From positions 1-5,015 of the forward strand of contig SYDV01000237.1 in assembly GCA_005801395.1 (NCBI GenBank): 5,015 nt of DNA, given 5' to 3'. A model generated the notes under the pieces. It was not told where the DNA came from, made no database searches, and saw only the letters and a program-made list of their open reading frames with translations. Origin of the DNA: Planctomycetia bacterium. GTDB taxonomy: Bacteria; Planctomycetota; UBA11346. Positions 1 through 5,015 of this stretch are shown piece by piece (position 1 is the stretch's first letter; each line of letters begins with the position of its first letter). A program made the position numbers and the translations under genes.

Positions 1-1710
1 AATTGAGCTTGGCTTCAGAGCGATAGAACGCGGGTTCTTAATGATATCTTTCCAGTCAATGTGCCAGGCGGGTTTTTTCTCAGGAAAATTTTCAATGATT
101 TGTAAACGAATCGGCTCCTTCAACAGTTCTCGTTTTTCTTTTTTGTCAAAAATTGAGGCAACATCGCCATCTGCATCAATTCCCACGCGATAACGATTAT
201 TTTCTAATTTTTCGTTGGTGATGCTTAATTCAGAGGCGAGTGGCGAAGATTTTTCTTCAAGTGAAAACACCGCGCAACCAACCGCTGGTAATCTACCGAT
301 AAAAATCACGTGACGCTGACCATTAAAATCAGTCGTTACCTGGGTTGCCAAGGCTTTGCCTTCCGCGTCGAACACCGTGAAATCAACGGCTTTTGCTAAG
401 GACGGCGGCACCATCAGGTCGATGGTGTCTTCTCGAGCGAAGGAGAGCGGATTAAATACCACCAATGGCAAACCTGGTACCTGGGTATCCAAACCACGAG
501 CAAGGGCACCTACCGCATCATTAAATACGCCGCCAAATTGATTCAGCGCAATAATGCCGTCATTCCATGCATATTCGTAAGCCTTGGGCACGCTGGTTCC
601 TGGCACCGCATCGTGGAATTGATTGCGCAACGCTAAACCCCAGGCCGAATAGAGCGCTTCCGTTGGATATGGCGCAGCGCCTAGCAATTCCGCAGCGACC
701 GAGGCTCGCTCACTGGCATCACCTATTATTTCAGCCAAACGATTAAGCCGTTTCATGTAGGCCTGTGACGTAATGGTGCCAGTCGAATGTTCGGTCAGCA
801 ATAATTCGCCGGTGTAACTGGGGAATTTTTCAGCTTGAGCATTGCTGACAGCGCGAAACATGGCATCACCTTGATCAACGATGACCCGCACTGGCCCAGG
901 TTGGGCGTACGATTGTTCCATGCTTTTCAGGGAAATTTCATAAGGTGCGCCACCGCGATCGCCGCGACCATTATAAATATAATCGAGCGCTAACCCGGAG
1001 GTCTTTCGATTTGCCTCTAATCGATCCAACATTTTTTTATCGCTGGAATAAACGGTTGGATGCGGTTTGGCGTAATCGCCAGCATTCAACGCTGCGATAA
1101 CCCAACGGCCATCAGGACCGACCCAACGTCCAACGTTGAACGGAATTCCGATGGCAGATTTCCAGGTTAATTTCTGGGTGGAAAATCCACGCAAACCGCA
1201 ATGTGCGATAATAGAGGGTAAACAGGCCGGAAAACCGAAGGAATCGGGAAGGATGAAATCACTGTATTCGGTGCCAAAGTTTTTCTTAACATAGTGATAA
1301 CCCATCAATATTTGGCGAATGTCCGTCTCTGAAGATGGCGCCAAGGTGTCATTCTCAACCCAGGTATTGCCGTTCGGAACCCAACGGCCTTTGGCGACCC
1401 AGGTTTTCAAGGTGGCAAAATCATCTGGATAATACTCTTCCATCAGACGGTAACGATCAACACCTGGGAAATTAAATATGTGATGCGGATATTTTTCAAA
1501 ATAGCGGAAATTAGTATGCAGGGTGTACGGCAAGAATTCACGGATGGTCTGCTGATACGACCAACGCCATTGATCATCTAAATGTGAATAATTCACCACA
1601 TATAACGTTGGCGTCGTCGCGAGATCGTTGGTGGATGGCTCCGCTGCCGTGAGACGCAGGAAAACGCTCAGTGTTCCTATACCTAAGACCAGCACAGACT
1701 TGATAGCCAT
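1..1710 (-). CDS. Exported GH38-family alpha-mannosidase, C-terminus cut by window edge
   Basis: Hydrolyses alpha-mannosidic bonds by a retaining, metal-dependent mechanism; probably periplasmic or outer-surface. The frame is open for 570 codons from an ATG at 1710 to the window edge. Residues 1-23 form a Sec signal peptide (hydrophobic core, then LTAAEP with a likely cut after the alanines). The catalytic domain follows: HLDDQW (H43, D45 as metal ligands), the NTWVEND and PSSETDIRQ block (115-133), and LPDSFGFP with D156 as expected nucleophile and third ligand. GDRGGAP (250-256) may hold the acid/base. The helical domain has TEHSTGTITSQAYMKR (306-321) and QFHDAVPGTS with H366 as fourth ligand. 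The beta-sandwich begins near VVFNPLSFARED (417-428) and continues through 507-530. All four metal ligands of Golgi mannosidase II have counterparts, so the enzyme looks active. Family members usually run 800 residues or more, so a substantial part lies outside. Family assignment is very secure; substrate and linkage preference are not known. Confidence 0.96.
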   Translation of the reverse strand, partial: MAIKSVLVLGIGTLSVFLRLTAAEPSTNDLATTPTLYVVNYSHLDDQWRWSYQQTIREFLPYTLHTNFRYFEKYPHHIFNFPGVDRYRLMEEYYPDDFATLKTWVAKGRWVPNGNTWVENDTLAPSSETDIRQILMGYHYVKKNFGTEYSDFILPDSFGFPACLPSIIAHCGLRGFSTQKLTWKSAIGIPFNVGRWVGPDGRWVIAALNAGDYAKPHPTVYSSDKKMLDRLEANRKTSGLALDYIYNGRGDRGGAPYEISLKSMEQSYAQPGPVRVIVDQGDAMFRAVSNAQAEKFPSYTGELLLTEHSTGTITSQAYMKRLNRLAEIIGDASERASVAAELLGAAPYPTEALYSAWGLALRNQFHDAVPGTSVPKAYEYAWNDGIIALNQFGGVFNDAVGALARGLDTQVPGLPLVVFNPLSFAREDTIDLMVPPSLAKAVDFTVFDAEGKALATQVTTDFNGQRHVIFIGRLPAVGCAVFSLEEKSSPLASELSITNEKLENNRYRVGIDADGDVASIFDKKEKRELLKEPIRLQIIENFPEKKPAWHIDWKDIIKNPRSIALKPSSI

Positions 1711-1718
1711 GAGAGATT

Positions 1719-1724
1719 TCCTTT
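1719..1724 (-). promoter_or_regulatory. Ribosome binding site of the alpha-mannosidase
   Basis: On the minus strand this reads AAAGGA, eight bases before the ATG at 1710. It is the best Shine-Dalgarno match in the window and, with the signal peptide that starts at the same ATG, fixes the start of the mannosidase. Confidence 0.8.
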
Positions 1725-1730
1725 AAAATA

Positions 1731-1752
1731 ACTTTTTACTGTAGTAAACTGT
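1731..1752. promoter_or_regulatory. Candidate operator: 22-base dyad
   Basis: Perfect six-base arms TTTACT (1735-1740) and AGTAAA (1743-1748) flank a central GT. Extending outward gives ten-base arms with eight matching pairs (mismatches at the third and fourth positions from the outside). The site begins 21 bases upstream of the mannosidase ATG, where a regulator would meet the mannosidase promoter or early transcript. The symmetry is visible; the role as an operator for the adjacent regulator is inferred. Six-base arms arise by chance reasonably often in a region this size. Confidence 0.4.
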
Positions 1753-1753
1753 G

Positions 1754-1785
1754 CCAGAACGAGTGACTTGGCGGTATTGCTCTGG
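1754..1785. repeat. Imperfect inverted repeat in the divergent promoter region
   Basis: Arm CCAGAACGA (1754-1762) and arm TTGCTCTGG (1777-1785) match at seven of nine pairs, separated by 14 bases. The centre lies close to the middle of the intergenic region. It could be a second regulator site or chance; the long spacer makes it weaker than the dyad at 1731-1752. Confidence 0.25.
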
Positions 1786-1795
1786 ACTCTTTTGG

Positions 1796-1801
1796 TATAT
1801 T
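1796..1801 (+). promoter_or_regulatory. Candidate -10 element of the regulator promoter
   Basis: TATATT matches the sigma-70 -10 consensus at five of six positions and would start transcription about 25 bases before the ATG at 1833. There is no recognisable -35 at 16-18 bases spacing (the hexamer there is GGTATT), so the promoter would be weak or assisted. The element overlaps the TTG codon at 1800, which argues against translation beginning there. Confidence 0.35.
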
Positions 1802-1820
1802 GCACGACACCTGTTCGCGT

Positions 1821-1827
1821 AAAGAAG
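1821..1827 (+). promoter_or_regulatory. Weak ribosome binding site favouring the ATG at 1833
   Basis: AAAGAAG lies five bases before the ATG at 1833 and is a moderate Shine-Dalgarno. The in-frame TTG at 1800 has no comparable purine stretch upstream, so 1833 is the preferred start. Confidence 0.5.
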
Positions 1828-1832
1828 CTAGT

Positions 1833-3044
1833 ATGCGAAGCGACATACCTGTTTTGCGCAAAGACCACCCTCGTTCGGATGCTAACCCACTACGTATTGC
1901 ACTGGCTATTCCGTTCGGACACCCTTTTATTGAACGTGTTTTTGGTGGGATTATTGCTTATGCCCAGACACGGGGGGGATGGAATTTTTCTCATTTAGGT
2001 GAAGCCAAATTACACTCCAGTTTGTGGTTAAGAGATTGGGATGGTGATGGTGCATTTGTTTGGATTGAAGATCAGGAAGAAGAACGCGAACTGCAGGGCT
2101 TGCCTTTTCCGATCGTTAATCTTTCAAGCACGATAAACTGTACTAAATTTCCCACGGTTGCCGTTGATCATCAGATGATTGGAAAATTAGGCGCAGAACA
2201 TCTAGCCGAACGGCATTTTAAACAATTCGCATATGTGGGAGTTGCTCATCAATGGTACAGCCAAGAACGCCGCGACGGATTTAGCAATGAAGTCAAGCGT
2301 CGCGGCGGGACTTGTGATTTCTACGATGTACCTGAGCCGCAAGCATCGGCGCAACGTTGGCGACAAGGCCAACGTCAATTAGATGATTGGTTACGTCAAT
2401 TAAAATTGCCAGTGGCAATTATGACGTGTAGTGATTTACGAGCTTCAATTGTGATCGACGCCTGTGCTCGGTTAGGTCTGCAAGTACCAACAGAGGTAGC
2501 GGTCTTGGGTGTTGATAATGCTGTATTGACGTGCGAAACATGTCGGCCCACACTTTCTAGTGTATCGCGTAATGATCATGCTATTGGATTGGCGGCAGCA
2601 GGATTACTCGAGCGTTTAATTATAGATAAAACCACCACAACCGAACCGTTGTTAATTGCCCCAGGTGCGGTAATTCAACGCCAATCGAGTGATGTTCGTG
2701 CAATTTCAGATCCTGACGTCGCAATGATTTTGTCGTGGGTCAATCAACATATTAGCGAATCTTTTGGTGTGGCTCAAATGGTGAAGAAAATGGGATATTC
2801 ACGGCGTCACGTCGAAGGTTTATTCCAATCATCACTTGGCTGTTCGCCATATCGTGCCTTGTGTCAAGAACGCATTGACCACGCTTGTCGCTTGTTAACG
2901 AATAACGTTCGCGCACCGATTAAATCAATCGCCTCAGCGTGCGGATTGCCGGATGCTAATCATTTTCGCACGGTTTTTACGCGTCTGGTCGGTGTTAGTC
3001 CGCAGAAGTATCGCGCCAAATACCGAGGTAAAGTCAGTGATTGA
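1833..3044 (+). CDS. XylR-like transcriptional regulator: sugar-binding domain plus AraC-type DNA-binding domain
   Basis: Cytoplasmic one-component regulator of 403 residues, close to the length of E. coli XylR. Residues about 19-285 form a LacI/periplasmic-binding-type sensor: LRIALAIPFG opens the fold, VAVDHQMIGKLGAEHL (109-124) and RRDGF (146-150) are typical, and TCSDLRA (198-204), VPTEVAVLGVDNA (218-230) and PTLSSVSRND (239-248) are hallmarks of the XylR class. Residues about 295-397 are the AraC/XylS domain with two helix-turn-helix units, near 311-335 and 363-386, the second ending in the family motif GVSPQKYR. The sensor resembles aldose-binding XylR but has VDNA where VDND is common, and TCETC (233-237) adds two cysteines near the hinge. 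The start is the ATG at 1833; an in-frame TTG at 1800 would add 11 residues ahead of the fold and is less likely. Divergence from the GH38 gene suggests it controls that gene in response to mannose or a mannoside (inference). Confidence 0.93.
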   Translation: MRSDIPVLRKDHPRSDANPLRIALAIPFGHPFIERVFGGIIAYAQTRGGWNFSHLGEAKLHSSLWLRDWDGDGAFVWIEDQEEERELQGLPFPIVNLSSTINCTKFPTVAVDHQMIGKLGAEHLAERHFKQFAYVGVAHQWYSQERRDGFSNEVKRRGGTCDFYDVPEPQASAQRWRQGQRQLDDWLRQLKLPVAIMTCSDLRASIVIDACARLGLQVPTEVAVLGVDNAVLTCETCRPTLSSVSRNDHAIGLAAAGLLERLIIDKTTTTEPLLIAPGAVIQRQSSDVRAISDPDVAMILSWVNQHISESFGVAQMVKKMGYSRRHVEGLFQSSLGCSPYRALCQERIDHACRLLTNNVRAPIKSIASACGLPDANHFRTVFTRLVGVSPQKYRAKYRGKVSD

Positions 3045-3364
3045 TTAAACGCTATTAGTGAAAAGACAGGTTCTAAGTATGTAATGCGAGCCGTTTATCT
3101 TGAGCATGGAGTACGATCTAGAGATGAATCAAATGGATGCGAAAAATGCCTCACATTTACAATCCATCTTGCTTTATCGCGGTGAACTAAGTTCTATTGC
3201 CATGTCGTACTTGTAGCGAAATTCCTTTCAAACATCTACTGCCCTATGCGGGGAAGACCATGGTCCGCAATACATTAATCAGCCCTAACGTTGATGTGTA
3301 GGAAAATGACAAATATTAAATCCACGCCATAGATGCCTTCGGGATACGATGACCATCGACGGCT
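3045..3364. other. 320-base gap between convergent genes, no supportable gene
   Basis: The regulator and the hydrolase gene end facing each other across this stretch. Only short open frames without ribosome binding sites or recognisable protein motifs occur. A perfect ten-base palindrome GACCATGGTC sits at 3256-3265, and short arms CGATG/CATCG occur at 3347-3358. No stem followed by a T-run is present on either strand, so I cannot point to an intrinsic terminator for either gene. No tRNA, repeat array or insertion-sequence end is visible. Confidence 0.6.
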
Positions 3365-4732
3365 TTATTTTCCTGCCGTCTTGTCGCCATCGATTAATTT
3401 AGCCAGCCATTCTTCCCATTTAACGATCATTTGACGGCGTTGATTTTTTTCTGCGGTAGCGACGTAATCGCTTTCTTGAATGCCTTTGATCGCGTCGAAG
3501 GCCGCTGCACGGACTTCTTCTTTTTCATCATCTAATGCTTTAATGAGAGCGACTAATAGCGGTGGATCTTGGTAGAATCCTTTTATTTGAAATTGAATGC
3601 TGGTTTTTAATCCCGCGACGGTCTGCAGTTTTTCACTCAATTCCCATTTCTTTTGTCCCAAGATGTAACACAAGGTATCTTGTCCGGATTGATAACGGAA
3701 ATTTGCGGCCGCCCCGAGGCTTGTGAAAGCAGCGGCGCGTACCGCAGGATCTGAATCCTTTACTTTTTTCGCTAATAGCGCGGTGATTCCATCGCCCATT
3801 AAGGCGCGGTCACACAGTTTTGCTGCGCGAATACGCACAGCCGGATCTTTGTGATCGAACACATCTTTAACCACGGAGGCGGCTTGCAGGCCGCCGACTA
3901 AAGCTAAAATATCGGCTCCGGTGTCATCAATACCGTCTTTTTTGGCCGTCTTAGCAATTGGTTTTATGAGGGCCGTTTCTGCGGCGGATAACAGCATGGT
4001 TTTATGACGTTGACGGGTGGCCCATAAAATGGATTCGCAATTGGTTGGTGGATGATTGGACGAATGGGCAAGGCCGTAAATTTCACGGTAAATGACGTTG
4101 ATGCCAATGTCTTTCCAATTTTTATAGGTCCCACGGGAACCATTTTTGTGTGCGTCATCGTCATCTAGTCCCATGACCATATAAAAATCAGGCAAATCCA
4201 TTTTAGGATCCTTGGCCATAAGCCCACGTTTATAAACTCCGCTGCCATAAATCACCGAGGCCGCAATAATTTCAGGTCGCGATAAACCGAAGACGCCGGA
4301 AAAATTACCGCCGGAACTCATGCCGAAGGTATAAACGCGACGCGGATTGACGGGGTAAGTTTTAAGTGCCCATTTTGCTAAGTGGGTGACGGGTTCGACG
4401 TCGGCTTGTTCTTCCCAACCTTCGCCCTGTGATTTTGCACCTAGGACGATGTACTGATCCAAAATGCCTAAACTCTTCATATTGCGAATAACGTTATTTG
4501 CCTCATTAGGTGCCTGTCCACCTTTTCCGTGAAAGCAGAGGAACATGCCAACTTGTTTGGACGGATCGGTCGTGTCGGCGGAGGAGATGCTTTTCGGGAC
4601 TTCAATGGCGTACTTAATGATAAACTTTTCAGTCCCATCCGGTTTGATGTCTTTTTCCTTGAGTTCACCTTCCACTAAGGCGAACAGCGGGCTACACAGG
4701 GCGATGAGCAGGAAGACGATGGGTGTTTTCAC
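3365..4732 (-). CDS. Exported alpha/beta hydrolase (esterase-like) with C-terminal HEAT repeats
   Basis: A 455-residue protein, likely a serine esterase outside the cytoplasm. Residues 1-19 are a signal peptide (MKT, hydrophobic core, LFALVEG). The alpha/beta-hydrolase domain spans about 35-245: LCFHGKGG (65-72) for the oxyanion hole, TFGMSSGGNFSG (135-146) with nucleophile S139 in GxSxG, GLDDDD (188-193) for the acid, and GLAHSSNHPP (220-229) with H223 or H227 as the base. The order resembles LpqC/PHB-depolymerase-like esterases and acetyl or feruloyl esterases. Residues 283-420 hold HEAT (PBS-lyase-type) repeats, clearest at DPAVRIRAAKL (296-306), DPAVRAAAFTSLG (328-340) and EEVRAAAFDAIKG (406-418). 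The tail has WEEWLAKL (439-446). Translation starts at GTG; an in-frame TAA lies 15 bases upstream and the signal peptide begins here, so no earlier start is possible. Substrate unknown; a role in de-esterifying a glycan is speculative. Confidence 0.88.
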   Translation of the reverse strand: MKTPIVFLLIALCSPLFALVEGELKEKDIKPDGTEKFIIKYAIEVPKSISSADTTDPSKQVGMFLCFHGKGGQAPNEANNVIRNMKSLGILDQYIVLGAKSQGEGWEEQADVEPVTHLAKWALKTYPVNPRRVYTFGMSSGGNFSGVFGLSRPEIIAASVIYGSGVYKRGLMAKDPKMDLPDFYMVMGLDDDDAHKNGSRGTYKNWKDIGINVIYREIYGLAHSSNHPPTNCESILWATRQRHKTMLLSAAETALIKPIAKTAKKDGIDDTGADILALVGGLQAASVVKDVFDHKDPAVRIRAAKLCDRALMGDGITALLAKKVKDSDPAVRAAAFTSLGAAANFRYQSGQDTLCYILGQKKWELSEKLQTVAGLKTSIQFQIKGFYQDPPLLVALIKALDDEKEEVRAAAFDAIKGIQESDYVATAEKNQRRQMIVKWEEWLAKLIDGDKTAGK

Positions 4733-4741
4733 GGTAGTGGG

Positions 4742-4748
4742 CTCTCTT
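4742..4748 (-). promoter_or_regulatory. Ribosome binding site before the GTG start of the hydrolase
   Basis: On the minus strand this reads AAGAGAG, nine bases before the GTG at 4732. It is a modest purine-rich match at workable spacing and supports the GTG as start. Confidence 0.5.
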
Positions 4749-4780
4749 TAGCGATTAGTAGCGATAAGTCAGTTCAGCGA

Positions 4781-4795
4781 CGTCTAAAACAGACG
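4781..4795 (-). repeat. Small hairpin downstream of the antiporter
   Basis: Perfect five-base arms CGTCT and AGACG enclose a five-base loop, GTTTT when read on the minus strand. It lies 36 bases past the antiporter stop, where a terminator would be expected, but no T-run follows the stem, so it is not a convincing intrinsic terminator. Confidence 0.25.
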
Positions 4796-4831
4796 GTTCG
4801 TTACCTCATTGCTAAGAGCGGCCAAAACCTG

Positions 4832-5015
4832 TCAGGGATTTTTGAATGGGGGCACTTTGTCTGATGTGTCTGAGGTGGCTGATACGCTCGGTGCGCCAGC
4901 TGCGGGCGTAAACGCCCCCGTCACCTGTTGTCGTCGTCCGGTAAATAAGGTAACCAACGGTCCGGTCATGATGGTGGTGATCAGTGCCATGAGCACCAAA
5001 ATGGTGAAGATATCC
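4832..5015 (-). CDS. C-terminal fragment of a membrane protein, probably a CPA2/Kef-type cation:proton antiporter
   Basis: Only the last 60 codons and the TGA stop are in the window; the start lies beyond the right edge. The first 25 residues (DIFTILVLMALITTIMTGPL, then VTLF) form a transmembrane helix of the kind that closes the membrane domain of Na+/H+ and K+/H+ exchangers, where a VLMALITT-x-MT-x-PL pattern is characteristic. A basic GRRQQ follows, then a polar Ala/Ser/Thr/Pro-rich tail ending in PPFKNP with no further domain; there is no room for a C-terminal TrkA/RCK regulatory domain. The protein would exchange Na+ or K+ for protons across the inner membrane. The call depends on one helix, so the exact ion and subfamily are not determined. 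Confidence 0.7.
   Translation of the reverse strand, partial: DIFTILVLMALITTIMTGPLVTLFTGRRQQVTGAFTPAAGAPSVSATSDTSDKVPPFKNP

Larger units (their letters stand above)
1711..1832. promoter_or_regulatory. Divergent promoter/operator region between mannosidase and regulator
   Basis: These 122 bases separate two genes read outward from each other and must hold both promoters unless transcription enters from elsewhere. The mannosidase side is AT-rich. No good -35/-10 pair is visible for either gene: the mannosidase side offers only weak -10-like hexamers with no acceptable -35, and the regulator side has one good -10 candidate without a matching -35. Weak core promoters fit control by an activator, as expected for the XylR class. 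Two dyad-symmetric sequences listed separately are candidate binding sites for the regulator. Confidence 0.7.
4733..4831 (-). promoter_or_regulatory. Gap between antiporter end and hydrolase start
   Basis: These 99 bases lie between two minus-strand genes. They are long enough to hold a promoter for the hydrolase gene, but no clear -35/-10 pair is visible. A direct repeat GCGAT at 4751-4755 and 4761-4765 and a small hairpin at 4781-4795 are the only structure seen. Separate transcription of the hydrolase is likely but not shown; read-through from the antiporter is possible. Confidence 0.4.

Noticed and set aside
356..541. Plus-strand open frame inside the mannosidase gene
   Set aside because: Antisense shadow of the GH38 frame, with no protein motifs.
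1742..1757. Possible sigma-54 promoter (TGGCAC on the minus strand) for the mannosidase
   Set aside because: The -24-like TGGCAC is present but the required GC at the -12 position is absent (the sequence there is TTTAC-like).
1683..1998. Open frames on both strands crossing the divergent promoter region (1683-1868 minus, 1768-1998 plus)
   Set aside because: They overlap the well-supported starts of the mannosidase and regulator in other frames and carry no domain signal.
3084..3185. 33-residue plus-strand frame in the convergent gap (begins MRAVYLEHG)
   Set aside because: No Shine-Dalgarno, no recognisable domain, and of a length expected by chance; not called as a gene.
3204..3308. Open frame of about 35 codons containing PCRTC, possible gene remnant
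   Set aside because: It lacks an ATG or a supported start and matches no family I recognise.
3358..3380. GACGG/CCGTC stem around the hydrolase stop codon as terminator
   Set aside because: Only five pairs with a 13-base loop, it encloses the stop codon, and no T-run follows on either strand.
3964..4751. Short open frames on both strands overlapping the hydrolase gene (3964-4164, 4477-4668, 4545-4751)
   Set aside because: Shadows of the hydrolase frame; no ribosome binding sites or motifs.

Overview
The window reads as a carbohydrate-utilisation segment of a Gram-negative bacterial chromosome of moderate GC content. Exported glycoside hydrolases, a XylR-type (periplasmic-binding-protein plus AraC) regulator, and a secreted esterase-like hydrolase carrying HEAT repeats and a C-terminal tryptophan-rich motif are a combination I associate with Verrucomicrobiota or another PVC lineage. 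That assignment rests on architecture and is an inference.

Layout. Positions 1-1710 (minus strand) hold the first 570 codons of an exported GH38 alpha-mannosidase; the reading frame is open to the window edge, so its C-terminus lies outside. Positions 1711-1832 are a divergent promoter region with two candidate dyad sites. Positions 1833-3044 (plus) encode a complete XylR-like regulator of 403 residues. Positions 3045-3364 are a 320-base gap between convergent genes with no supportable gene. Positions 3365-4732 (minus, GTG start) encode a 455-residue exported alpha/beta hydrolase whose C-terminal half is HEAT repeats. After a 99-base gap, positions 4832-5015 (minus) hold the last 60 codons of a membrane protein resembling the end of a CPA2/Kef-type cation:proton antiporter.

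How the parts may work together. The regulator and the mannosidase are divergently transcribed from a shared 122-base region, the usual arrangement for a local sugar-sensing regulator and its target. The simplest model is that the regulator binds a mannose-containing ligand or a breakdown product and controls the mannosidase. The esterase-HEAT protein could remove ester substituents from a glycan or act on another ester, but nothing in the sequence ties it firmly to mannoside breakdown. The antiporter is probably an unrelated neighbour.

I found no RNA gene, mobile element, CRISPR array or convincing intrinsic terminator. I do not see an obviously new biological system. The most interesting items are the candidate operator between the divergent genes and the hydrolase-HEAT fusion.
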